From positions 91,949 to 155,948 of the forward strand of contig CAJJDN010000069.1 of assembly GCA_905182985.1 (NCBI GenBank): 64,000 nt of DNA, in the 5' to 3' direction. Position 1 is the first letter of the stretch. Every line of letters starts with the position of its first letter. This document shows, in pieces, positions 38,074 through 49,457 of the stretch. Source of the stretch: Paramecium sonneborni (lineage: Eukaryota; Ciliophora; Oligohymenophorea; Peniculida; Parameciidae). Below the pieces are notes generated by a model. It was not told the DNA's origin and did no database searches. It saw only the letters and a program-made list of their open reading frames with translations. The translations under genes and the position numbers were made by a program.

Positions 38074-39393
38074 ATAAAATAATTTTTATTTATTTATTTA
38101 TTTTCTCAAACAAGAACTATAACTATTTATTTCAAATTCTTTTTGAATTTCTTTTCAATCATTTCATCTACTTTCTATAATATATTAAATTTACATCTTT
38201 ACAGAACTTAATTTATTTTTGATAATTCTGATCTTAATTTATTGAAACATAAGTAATACGCTTACAATTCATATATATAATTCAAATAAAATCAAATTTT
38301 TTACCTTATCCAATTTTGATAGATTCTAAATCCTTCTATATTGACATATTCTTTTTCAAATGACCTTTAAGATTAAACCTGTACATATGTTAAAAAACAT
38401 CTATAATTTAATGAAAATAACATTCAGTTTAATAATTTCATCTTAATTTCTTAAATATACCTAATTAAAATAATGAGGCTAAATTTAGATAATTTTTGGT
38501 AAATCAATCAGAACATAGAATTAAAATCATGATATCTAAATAATTACTGGATTAAGGCTCAAAAAATTTGGTTTAACCTTAGAAAAATCTTTGAGATCAT
38601 CCAAATTTATCATTATAATCTCCTCACATTCATAAAAATTTTCTTATTATCTTTTTATGTTTTCAACAAAAAAATCAGATTTTAAAATTAATTCATTAAG
38701 TTTCAACTAATAAATAAAAAAATTATGGAATAAAGAAAGAGGACATACTTAAATTTGAGGGAAAATAAAAGATATTTAAAATTAGCAAAAATTTCATAAA
38801 ATTCAGTAATATATGTATCAAAAATCTAAGATATTTAAAGAATTAGAAGAAGATAAGTAGAAAGATTTAAAATCATGTAAGATTTCTAATTCTTTAAAAA
38901 TCTTAAACAAAAAAATAAAGTTTAAATATAGATTAAAGATTTTTGCAGAAATCTTCCACCAATAAAATTTGAAATAGCAATTAATTATAATTTTAAAATA
39001 AAAAAAAAATTAAGTATGATTTTGAATCAAATTATAAGATTTTTATTTGGGTTTTATATTATTTATATTTTCTAATTTTAATCATTTAATTTGGCTTAAA
39101 ACATTAAATATTTTTAAGGATCAAGAAATTTTTATGATTTGTATTTGACTTAACAATGGAATCAAATAAAAAAGCAATCTTGGGTTATCAATGACAATAA
39201 TTAAAATTTAATTTTAATTTTTTAGGTTATTAAGCTATTGTTTATTTTCATACTTCTTTTTAACAAATTAATTTTCCTCTTTTTTCGACCATATTTATTT
39301 AATTTCCTGACCCTGCAAAATTATTTTATATCGATCTAATTAAAGTTGCTCTGTTATTATAGAATAGAATTGTGTATATAATTAATTTAAAGA
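38074..39393. other. no firm gene; inverted repeat and long open stretches
   Basis: On the minus strand 38500-38700 reads KLNELILKSDFFVENIK..YECEEIIMINLDDLKDFSK before breaking, which may be a remnant. On the plus strand the frame of the next gene is open without TGA from ATG 38725 to 39393, but its content is Ile/Lys/Phe/Asn-rich, as expected of non-coding AT-rich DNA. I do not call either as a gene. Confidence 0.3.
38828..38904. repeat. 20-bp inverted repeat with 37-nt loop
   Basis: The left arm at 38828-38847 (aagatatttaaagaattaga) is complementary to 38885-38904 with one mismatch in 20. The transcript of either strand could form a stable stem. It lies in a gene-free stretch, so it could be a non-coding RNA, a terminator-like structure or a mobile-element trace. 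Confidence 0.6.
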
Positions 39394-40836
39394 ATGAATA
39401 AATTTTTTTTAACATTTTAAGATGAAGAGATAGAAAAGCACTACTAGGATAATAAACTAAAAACTCTCTAATAACCTATTTTTTATTGGCTTCTTGCTAT
39501 GACATTTGCTTTAAACCTATTTAAAGTTTGTCTTGACTATGCATATTATTCAGTGGATAATTCAAGTTGGATGAATATAAGTTTTTTATCTTTAACAATA
39601 ATTGAATTATTCTTAGCATGCTACAAAAAAGAATACATAAAGTATGCTTTAATAATTTCAAACCTTTCAGCAGGATTGTTGCAAATTAATTTTAATGAAA
39701 ATAACACTTTTCCTTAGGAATATTATTCTTATGGTAGCTATTATGCCATGCTATCTGTAGTTGTTTATTTTATGACTGATTTTCCTTACAGCCTTTTTTA
39801 GGTGATTGCACATTTGAGTATGAAAATCTTTTTTACTACCATAAAAAGTCAAAGAGTTGATATGTTAGGAGTAGTCTTAGGACTAATTACAAGTGTGTTC
39901 TTAGTTTTAACATTATATATTTGTGATTGGAATTCCAGAAGATAATTCTTACTTAATTTGAGAGAAGTTAGATGGGAAGAGTCTTTACCTATTATTATCA
40001 AAAAACCTTTTTTTTTATTTTCTTATAAAAACAAAAATATGTCCTTTTAAGTCAATAGATCTTTAAATCATGAAATCTTTCCCTATTTTAATTCAGATGA
40101 TTGCAGTGGTTGTAATTTCAGATTTTTATTAAGAATATGCAAAGTAGAAAATAATAATTTAGAAAATTACTTATTTAATAAAAAAAATGAATAATTAGAT
40201 TTAGACTTGGTATATAAAAACAAAACTCATAGATTTGAACTAAGAATTTGCTCTATAGGATTGGATAAAATTTATTATCTTCTAATTTTGAAGAAACTTA
40301 AATCATTGGAATTAAATTACATTCCTAAATAAACAAATATTCGTTAAAAGATATTTCAAATTAAAAAGACACAAATCAAATATTAGCATTAAAAACATTT
40401 CTTACTTGGTGTATTTTCAATGTTTCTCTATAACAATAAAGATGTTTCTTCAATAAATTTAGTTGATATTTTTAAAAAATTTAGCAGTAGATACTACATC
40501 ATATCTAAATAAAAAATACATGTCTTTTTCTCAGATAGACCAGTTTTCTAAATAATTACGTATAAACATCAGTTAATAATATTTTTAATTTAACTATTTG
40601 ATTGTTTAATTAATAATTAAGTAGGTTCCAATCAAGAGATTAAATTGTATCTAAATCAAGAATTATATTCTATTCGATTGAAAATTTTGATATACCATCG
40701 ATAATCATTTGAAGAACAATGCAAATAAAATTTTTTCATCTAGGAAATATAAAGAAATATTTTATCTGAAGAAATTGATGAGAGATTAGAATTAAGTTTC
40801 TTGAAAAAAGTTAGAAACTCTCAATCTTTAATTTGA
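39394..40836 (+). CDS. multi-pass membrane protein of unknown function
   Basis: Intronless 480 residues. The start MNKFFLTFQDEEIEKHYQD is chosen because a short polar N-terminus then precedes four to five hydrophobic helices within the first 200 residues (for example FYWLLAMTFALNLFKVCL, MLGVVLGLITSVFLVLTLYI). A soluble region of about 270 residues follows, Lys/Leu/Ile-rich, with no catalytic motif I can name. The layout (N-terminal helices plus a cytosolic region containing VFFSDRPVFQII) loosely resembles the sensor half of the histidine kinase at 25.7-28.7 kb, but no H box, ATP-binding glycines or receiver are visible. Codon use with many TAA/TAG and the length support a real gene. Confidence 0.65.
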
Positions 40837-41102
40837 GTTTTTATATTGATTAATTCTGTTTGTTATTATTTTATTGAGCATTTAAATTTATAGAGTATTT
40901 CACTCTTGGATTTTTTATTGAAATTATTTATTATTTATTAAAATATAAAATTTCTAGAATATAGATTTGTTATAAAACATTATCTTTTTCCTTTTAATAA
41001 TTTATTCAAAAGTAACAAATAAGTAATAAATCATAAAAAAAAAATGCAACATTACATATTAAGTGCTAAGGTAAATATTAAGAGTTATTCTATTAATATA
41101 TA

Positions 41103-41651
41103 TCAGTAATTTTCGGATTAATTTTCTTATTATCTATAAGAATCGCTGTGAAGATGTCTATAAATAATTGAGTTAAGCTAAGGTCTTTTCTTTTTATAAT
41201 CTGGAGAGAAGCCTCTTTCTTCAACAATTGATTATGCTCTTACTCTTTTAGTAGTTAAGAAGTCAAAAGACTATAAATCAAATGCTAGATTCTTTTGATT
41301 CTAAATAACTCGATCTGGTTAACATCTTTTTAGTTTGATCAAGGGAGATAAATCATTTACTAAGAATTGTTGATTGTAAGAAAACTTTAATGTTTCAGTA
41401 TTTTCAATGTTTTGTTTAAAATTTTTGGATTCTTTAAATTATTTTGAGGGAGATTTGTATTGAAGTTTTATACCATGTACTCCTTGATCTAATTGGAAAC
41501 AATATTGATAAGTAAGTTATTCTGGCAATTAAATTTTTCTTAAATTTTCATTTGCAAATAACTTATTATTGAAACTCTACTCTACCTTTTTCATTTACAA
41601 GTGTTTAGAATTACGTTTAATTGCAGTTCCAAAAAACCCTTGATGATTCAT
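41103..41651 (-). CDS. hypothetical Gln/Lys/Asn-rich protein
   Basis: Intronless 182 residues starting MNHQGFFGTAIKRNSKH. Mostly polar with basic clusters (KLKRCQPDRV, PDYKKKRPQL) and a Ser/His/Tyr-rich end. No transmembrane segment or known domain. Its start is 76 bp from the divergent RING-protein start, suggesting a shared promoter region. Confidence 0.6.
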
Positions 41652-41727
41652 TTTGCTTTTTTTGATATTTATTTATTAATAATTAATTGAATTTGCAATT
41701 GTTTTTAATAACATTAATTTATTAGTA

Positions 41728-43470
41728 ATGGATTAATAATAAAAAAAAAAGTAAAAGAAGCAACAAGTTCAGAAGATTTAATTTCATTAATTGCATGAAT
41801 TTGCTGGGTTTTAGGTTGCAAAAAATGTCCATGAATTAGAGCCAGAACCTCAAAGAAGAAAACCCTAGTAATTGACTTAATTGCAAGTACAGCATCGCCA
41901 ACAATTATACATGAAATCCAAATTTCAATTCGTTTTACTTTAACAACCTATCAGTAAAAAGAGACATTCTATATTATCAAAGAAGAAGTGAGGTGGGATG
42001 ATGTGTATTAAGTAATTTACACGACAACCCAAGATATTACTTGTCCTATTTGTATAAGTGATCATGACATCATTATTCCTTACATTACACCATGTGGCCA
42101 TATTTATTGTCTTCCATGTTATCAAAGACATAAATTGTAATGTAAATTAATAATTCTTTAATAATTTAGCGAAATTTAATTAAAAGTGTCCCCTTTGTGG
42201 AGAATTGGCTGTTATGAGTGAATTGAAATCCGTTAAAATTATCAAACATAAAATTAAAAACTCTGGAGACGCAGTACTTTTAAATCACATTTAAAGATAT
42301 AAAAACGAAACTTAATTATATATTAATGGAAAAGAATCTATAGTTTATGCAAGAACTTTAATTGCAAATGAATCCTATATATTAAAAATATTTGAGGAAG
42401 AGATTCAATAACTTCAAAAGTAAAAGCCAATAATTATTCAAGTTATTTTGAATTTTGTGAACCTGAAATTTAAGAGCCCGTTTAATCATCAGTCTAATTT
42501 CTTCTGGAAAGACAAGATAAATTACCAAAAAAGAATCTAAATCTTAAACCTGAAATTGCACTTCAATAATTTCCTTAAAAAAATGAAATTATTTATAAGT
42601 TTTTCCAAGATTCAGATGGTCTTCTTGGTTTCTTACATCCTTTATGTCATAAATATATCGCTCTTTAATATGGTAATGATCGTCTTCCTCAATAAATTCA
42701 ATCCATTTTAATACAAAAGGACTAATTTACTTAGAACGATTATACATTAGCAAGATATAAGTATATCTACACATATCTTATTTTAGATTTCTTTCTCATA
42801 TTCCGTTACATACAGAAATCTATTTTTATGAGATTGATTTAAAGAATATTTTAAATCATGAAACTTTCAAGGATTATTAACGGGAAGTATAAAATAAATG
42901 AATATTTAGATTTCAGATTATAGAGAAAGATAAAGAAAGGAAAAACTAAGATAAGAAGAAAAATATAATTAAATTTAAGCATATTAAATTTAAAAATAAT
43001 ATTAATAAGAAAATGGAAATGATTTCTACTATTAAAATTCATTAGTGGATGAATTTTAATTTGATGAATAAGATTTTCCAGAATTGCCAGTAATAAAAAA
43101 TGTTATTTAATAAGAAAATGATATGGAAGATAAAGGAGAAATAGATTAATAATAATAATAATTATAATAATAATAACAATAATAGTAATAATAATAATAA
43201 AAATCTTAAATTAATTAAAATGATGCTATCAATTTAGATTTAGAATCTTAATTTCCAAGTATAAATGAAGAATGTTCTCAAATTAAAGTAAATCCATTTT
43301 AAAAGACTTGGGGTTAATAATAATAATAAAAAGTAGAATAAAAGGTTGAAACAGAGTAGTTGATAAAGAAAGAAACGACAAATCAAGAAGTTGTAAAATT
43401 AAGTGATTTAGACTTTCCTGTAATTGTTAAATAAAAAAATAAAAAAAAGAAATAAAATCAGAAGGAGTGA
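41728..43470 (+). CDS. RNF10-like RING finger protein
   Basis: 537 residues, introns 41954-41982, 42142-42169, 42420-42442, 42761-42786 and 42887-42909. The RING near residues 105-150 is CPIC..TPCGHIYCLPCYQRH..CPLCGELA, with the second intron inside it. LKSVKII after the RING and the distal FFQDSDGLLGFLHPLCHKYI, LARYKFLSHIPLHTEI and FYEIDL match the conserved C-terminal region of RNF10, an E3 ligase linked to ribosome ubiquitination and, in animals, neuronal transcription. The N-terminus is Lys/Gln-rich. The C-terminus has a long polyglutamine tract from TAA/TAG codons (about 43147-43200) and a Lys-rich end. It is followed after 31 bp by an E2 enzyme gene, a plausible functional pairing. Confidence 0.88.
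43147..43200 (+). repeat. (TAA/TAG)n trinucleotide tract coding polyglutamine
   Basis: Nearly pure TAA triplets with occasional TAG, CAA and TTA, read as Gln with one Leu in the ciliate code. In the standard code it would be a wall of stops, so it is direct evidence for reassignment. Likely to vary in length between strains. Confidence 0.85.
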
Positions 43471-43501
43471 ATTATATATATATTAATATTAATTAAAAAT
43501 A

Positions 43502-44026
43502 ATGTAATAAGGGCTTGCTTAAAAGAGACTCTTGATGGATTTTAAGAAAATTTAGTAAGAAAATTAAGAAGACTTTATGGCTTCCCCTTAAGAGAATGAT
43601 ATATTCCATTGGGAAGCTGTGATTTTCGGGTAATAGATTTGTTGAAAATATTTTTAGACCAGAATAAACACCATGGGAAGGAGGATGTTTTGAATTAAAA
43701 TTAACTTTTACAAATGATTATCCAACAAAGCCACCCGAAGTTCGTTTTGCTCCTCCAATATATCATCCAAATGTTTATCCAGATGGAAGAATTTGTTTAG
43801 ATATTTTAAAAGAATAATGGACTCCAATATTAGATGTTTGGGCAATTTTAACATCTATCAGATCATTATTGTGTGATCCAAATCCCAATTCACCTGCAAA
43901 TCCAGAAGCAGCCAAAGTAATTGAGATTCTGTAAAATAGTTATACATGTCTGACAGAGCAGAATATTATAGAAGAGTAAAGGAACAAGTTGAAAAAACAC
44001 TAAATGGAATTGAAGAAGAAAAATGA
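43502..44026 (+). CDS. ubiquitin-conjugating enzyme E2 (UBE2A/RAD6-type)
   Basis: 157 residues, introns 43630-43657 and 43917-43939. The UBC fold is complete: [56 protein letters not shown] (active-site Cys after HPN) and [21 protein letters not shown]. It most resembles RAD6/UBE2A-B, though the N-terminus MQQGLAQKR differs from the usual STPARRR. The second intron must be removed to reach [17 protein letters not shown]. It takes ubiquitin from E1 and works with E3s such as the RING protein next door. Confidence 0.95.
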
Positions 44027-44053
44027 TTAAAAAATTTATTAACATAATCTATA

Positions 44054-45184
44054 TCAGATGGTAAACCAACCATTTCTTAAAAGTTATCTTAAAGACCAGG
44101 CATTCCTTTGAGTAATATCTTGAGTTTCATCATAAGAAGTCTTCCAAGTCCAATAGGTCCAACCTCCCTTTGCAGAGGTAATAGTTTCTCTATACTTATT
44201 TCCAAAAGACCTGAAACTCTCCTCACTATAGAAAGGTGCATTATCTGTAGTGGCAATACTCCATTCTCCAATAAATATTGGATTACCCTTCCAGACATCT
44301 AATTATTGTTGAACTCCTGGGATTCCAATATTGAGAATCTAATCTTCATTCATATCTTCATAGCCCCAAATCAAATACTTATGCCATTCTTACCAAATAT
44401 GAGTTTCTTTAAGAGCAAAGTCATTGAAATGATCTGGATCTTATTAATATATTAATGGAGCTACGGTAAGAATACAATCATTTCCAGTTGCTCTGATTTC
44501 TGAAATTGCTGTAAGATAATACTGTTTAAGAGTGGCTTCATCTGTTGTTCCAGATGGTTCATTAAGTAATCCCACACCTAAAAAGGCAATCTCATATTTA
44601 TATCTTTCTGCCAAGAATACTGCTAAATCAACCGTATTTCTGACATTTTCAGGATACAAGGCCCAATATGATTGACCAGGAGCAGGTGGAGCACTATGAT
44701 CAAAACCATTTTATGATCCCTTGGCAGCATGTATTTGAACAAGGACTGCTACATTATGCTTAACAGCCCAATTTTTGATTAGCATATCTAAATACTTGAG
44801 AGCATTAGGTGCAAATACTTTCCAATCAGATCCTCCTGTTTTATCGAATCCTGCTATCCAAAAACCAATAGAGACTCTAACAGTGTTAATTCCATATTAT
44901 GCCAATTCTGCAATGTCTTATTCTGTAATCCATTCTGATCTATGTTTTTCAAATCTGTCATCTCCAACATTATGACCCAAATAGGACATCAATCCGTACT
45001 CACCATATCCATGATAATACTCTGGAACTCCTTCCCAAATCACAGAACTAGATGTCATCCAATGTTCAACTACTAACCACCCACCTAAATTTACTCCTTT
45101 GCTTTTCACTTTTCCTGATCTGATATCTGGCTAAACATGAGAAAATACAAATGTTATCGTCAAACATAGTATAAGGAATCTCAT
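44054..45184 (-). CDS. secreted GH5 exo-beta-1,3-glucanase
   Basis: Intronless 376 residues with a signal peptide (MRFLILCLTITFVFSHVQ). Family 5 features: KSKGVNLGGWLVVEHWM at the mature N-terminus, NTVRVSIGFW, the acid/base in GLLNEPSG and the nucleophile in FIGEWS, plus WTYWTWK. This set matches fungal/plant-pathogen EXG-type glucanases that split beta-1,3-glucan from non-reducing ends. In a bacterivorous/fungivorous ciliate it probably digests food in phagosomes or is secreted. It converges on the E2 gene (27 bp between stops) and diverges from the cyclase (28 bp between ATGs). Codon use is ciliate-like, so if acquired by transfer it was long ago. Confidence 0.92.
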
Positions 45185-45212
45185 AAATTTATAAATATAT
45201 TTATATTCAAGA

Positions 45213-48200
45213 ATGGCAAAATTGGATGAAAATTATAATCCTTGGGATTTAGAAAGTGACGATTATCGTATGCCAGGTTAGGTTATCAAAAATTACAATT
45301 CATTTCACAACCAACTACAACCAGTATCAATTTATATTTATACTATGCTAAAAAACCAGATTGTTCAGTTGAAAATTAAAGTAGATCCTCTGATACTTGC
45401 AATTATTTCAGTCATGCTCCACTTGTATAAATAAGCATTTTATTTTTTATTCAGTTCACAGAAAAACCAAAGTGTACGCCTTTGGCTAAAAAAGAAATCA
45501 TAGAATTAGAAGAAGAAGAGGCTAGAAAAATGGCAAGTCCTTCAAGTCATGAAGCTATATCACTACAAACACCTAAAAGTGTGCATAGTTAATAACCGTA
45601 AAGGACTAAGGCATCTGAAAAAATTAGAGCACGTCTATCTAAACCCTAAATACTTAGCAAGAACTAATTTAGACAAAAACAATTGTAACAATTTATTGAT
45701 GGATGGGGTTTTTCATTATTGATGGCGTTTGTTACTATTTATGCATTATTTGGCGATGATATTAGAATATTAACTGTGAACAAAGATGGAGATGACATTT
45801 ACTTTATTTTAACAACAGTATGTATAGTCTGTTTTGCAGTAGAAATACTACTTACTTGCATAGCCAATCCTTCTTATCTTTTTAATGTATTTTGCTTTTG
45901 ATAAATTTAGTTTTACTTTTGGCTTGATTTGATTTCTACTGCTACAATGATTCTAGATATTGGTTGGATTACAGATCATTTGTATGGTGAAGAAGGTGAC
46001 GTACAAAATGCTGCTACTCTGAAAGCATTAGGTAAAGCATCAAGAACAGCAAGAAAAGCAGCTAGAGTAATACGAGTTTTAAGGTTAGTTAGGTTAATAA
46101 AATTATATAAACATGCAAGATTATAACTTGAAAAAGAAAAGCAAAAAAAAATTCTATAAGAATGGATTTTAAAAGAGGATTCAAAACTTAATTCTTCACA
46201 ATATTAATCACAATAGCTAAATAAATAAAAATAAAATTATTTAATTAGAATCTCAATTTTTACATAAAAAAAACGATAAAAAAAACCAAAATCCGAAGAC
46301 TTGAATTCATAATTACCATATATTCATAAAATTTAGCATTCCAGATCCCAATCTTAACACGATCAAAATAGTAGTAACAATGAACAACAACAATCTAAAT
46401 ACTCTAATCTTTCATAAAGTGATTAAATTAAAGAATCTCAAGTTGGATCCTAATTGTAAGATCTAGTGATGAGAAGAGTCATTACTATCATTATAGCAAT
46501 TTTAGTTAGTATACCAATTCTTACTATGGATACTTATTCTGAAATTATTAATAGTTATGACTCTGGAATATTTAGAATTAGTTAATTTAGGAGGAACTTT
46601 ACAATAACGGATATGCTAACTAAATAATATGTAGAATTTCATAATCATGAAATCTACCCAATCTAATCTGTGCTAGTACTTCAAGATGATTTAAATTAAA
46701 CATATATTGAATATAATCACACAACAAATCCTGATTGGTTTTAATATACAGATATGCTCAAAAATCAATATCGATTTTCAGATTAATAATACTACGTAAC
46801 TACAGATGCGAATAATAAATTAATTACATATTCTGTTTCAGACTTGGTTGATTACAATAAAATTAATGCAATATTATCTATCTTTTAAACCGTGTTTGTT
46901 TGTATTGTATTGTCTTTGAGTGCCGTATTATTTAATAAAGATGTTACTGAATTAATTATAGAACCTATTGAAACCATGATTCAAAAGATAGAATTGATTG
47001 CCAATAATCCTCTTGAAGCTGTCAATATCGAAGAAGGAGAGGATCTTATGACTTAAGAAATAGAAAAAAATAAGGATAAAAAAAAAATTAGATAGAGGCA
47101 AATTGAGTAGAGTACAGAAACGTATATATTGTAGAAACTCATTATGAAAATAGGTGCATTGTTAGCTGTTGGATTTGGAGAAGCAGGTTCTGAAATTATT
47201 GCAGAAAATATTAAAAAAGGTGGAAGCGTCGACCCAATGGTACCTGGAAAGAAAATACTTGCAATATTTGGTTTTTGTGACATTCGTAATTTTACAGATG
47301 CAACTGAAGTATTACAAGAAGATGTCATGGTTTTTGTTAATGAAATAGCAGAAATTGTTCATTTTACAGTTGATAATTTTGGGGGATCAGCTAATAAAAA
47401 TATTGGGGATGCATTTTTATTAGTTTGGAAGTATCCTGAAATGAAATATCACGTTGACCCTTAAATTAATAAATTAATCTTACATGAAGATCACCATGTT
47501 AAACAAATAGGAGATATGGCAGTTTTATCATTTTTGAAAATTATCATTTCTGTATCTCTGTCAAAAAAATTGGAAAAATATAAACAACATGAAGGACTCA
47601 ATGCCAGGATTAAAGATTATTGTGTCCGTATGGGCTTTGGTTTACATATGGGTTGGGGTATTGAAGGAGCAATAGGATCTTCTTTTAAAATTGATGCTTC
47701 GTACTTAAGTTCTAATGTTAATATGGCCTCAAGATTAGAAGCAGCTACTAAATAATTTGGTACAAATATACTAATTAGTGGAATTTTAAAAAGAAATTTA
47801 ACTTAAACTTGTTAGAGTCATATTAGATTAATTGATGTTGTAACAGTTAAGGGAAGTATTGAGCCTGTTGAATTATATACCATAGATTTGTCGATAAAAA
47901 ATCTTCTAAATAAAACAAAGGAACTAAATGATATTATTGATATTAGTAAAATGAATCCCAAAGAATAAAAAAAAATTAGAGTTTTAAATAGATATAAAAG
48001 AAATCTTCTAATTAAAAATGTGGAAAATGATAAGATTCAAATTGCAAATCTTTTTAAAAAAGATGCAGATCTCATAATAGCAAGGGAACTATATACTTCA
48101 GTATCAAAATCATTTTTAATAGGAATTTTATGATACTTGGATTTCAGGATTTAATCATTATATCAGAGGAGAATGGGAAGAAGCTTAAAAGATTTTTATG

Positions 48201-48349
48201 ATAACATTAGTAAAATTAACGAAATAATTAAGACTATGATACCAGATCATAAAGATGGTCCATCTAATACATTATTAGAAGTCATACATACAGCAGGTGG
48301 TAGAGCCCCTAACGATTGGAAGGGATTTAGAGAGCTTACAGAAAAATGA
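45213..48349 (+). CDS. voltage-sensor domain fused to class III adenylyl cyclase
   Basis: 1003 residues, introns 45256-45281, 45425-45454, 45887-45910, 48101-48122 and 48210-48232. Residues about 140-280 form S1-S4 with a classic S4, ARVIRVLRLVRLIKLYK (Arg/Lys every third residue). No S5-pore-S6 follows; after a Gln/Lys-rich linker, two further helices (about 395 and 535) bracket an extracellular domain. The cyclase (about 650-870) has both metal Asp (FCDIRNFT, NIGDAFLLVW), Lys in NKNIGD and Asp in FKIDAS, which favour ATP over GTP, and transition-state N/R in NVNMASR. One catalytic domain implies a dimer. It should make cAMP in response to membrane voltage or ligand. Splicing of the first intron is the weakest part of the model. 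Confidence 0.88.
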
Positions 48350-48399
48350 TTTAATTTATTAATCATTACTAAAATATATTCTAAAAATTCTAAATTTCA

Positions 48400-49457
48400 A
48401 ATTAAATTAAAAATTTAAATCAATATCAATGCCTATTGATTTTAATAATTTTTCATAAATTTCCTTTCTAATTTATAAAGTTGATAAAAAGCTAAATATA
48501 CCATCTTCTCCAACATCTGTTTTATCAAAATTGCCTAATTAAATTTGCTTACTTTATACCTTTAACTGTATTGATGGCTGGATCAGTAAAATAAATTTCA
48601 ACGCCTTGAATATCATTAACTATATAATTAGATGAGCTATTTTAATAAGTAAAGTATGAGAAAACTTAGGAGATAGAATTTAACTCTGTTTATTTATCAC
48701 CTATATATCCATCATTATTGTTGTATTTTTCAAAGGTTCCTTTAAAGAATCTTTCTACAATTCAATATTTATCTAAATTTATGATTAATAATACTTTGTG
48801 CTTCCTCTAATAATAAAAAATCTGTATATTGAACCTATTTTATATTTGGGTTTTTCTCACTAACTTTTTCCATAAATTCCTACATCAAACTTTTAGCTAT
48901 TAAATGAGATCGACAATCATTAACTGCACTGCAATACTTTTGTAAATGCCTTTCTCAATTGGAATTTAACAACATAAATTTCTTAATTATTATTTCTCTT
49001 TTTCATCAAATAAACTGCCTTCATCATTCCATATGCAAAAGGTTGCTTGGTTCTTATACATTCCCAACTACTTTAAAGTTTTAATTCAAAATCATCGCTT
49101 TCAAATTTAATCCATTCAATGTTTTCTAATTTATTTTTAAAAGATTCTTATTTAAGTTCAACTGTGTAAACCTGACAATTTAACTTTTCATATTAGACTC
49201 GATCATCGAAATTATAAATTTCCCCCATTTACATAATGCTTGCAAAGCTTCATCAGTGCATTTTTTCGCTCTTTAAACACATTCTTCATATTACCTTCTG
49301 TAATTGAATCCTAAACTGAAGTTATTAGAGCATCCCCCTACCTTTATCCTCCTTGACTAGAAATCTCTTATTATGCATCCTTATTATTAACACCCCCTAC
49401 TTTAAATTTTTTCATATCATTTTAACCTTCTTCAAAATTTTGCTTTCTTATTTCCAT
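48400..49457 (-). pseudogene. alpha-kinase (MHCK/EEF2K type) gene, probably broken
   Basis: Start taken at ATG 49457 (an upstream ATG with a 19-nt intron is possible). Alpha-kinase signatures are clear: QPFAYGMMKAVYLM, YVVKF (ATP lysine), HLIAKSLMQEF, KYNNNDGYIG, QVFSYFTYQNSS, DIQGVEIYFTDP and, after a 25-nt intron 48535-48559, GNFDKTDVGEDGIFSF. However, the frame shifts by one near 48945-48960 between KFQLRK and HLQKYCSAV, a second shift lies near 49240, and after intron 48773-48794 an in-frame TGA (48762-48764) sits in NKY*IVERFF. No short intron I tried repairs these, so a pseudogene or sequencing errors are likely. The 3' end is unclear: no stop is met before the frame enters the converging cyclase gene. 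Confidence 0.7.

Noticed and set aside
44108..44302. Plus-strand frames at 44108 and 44775 opposite the glucanase
   Set aside because: Antisense to a strongly supported GH5 gene with both catalytic glutamates.
47053..47328. 91-codon minus frame opposite the cyclase domain
   Set aside because: Shadow of the catalytic domain on the other strand; no independent features.
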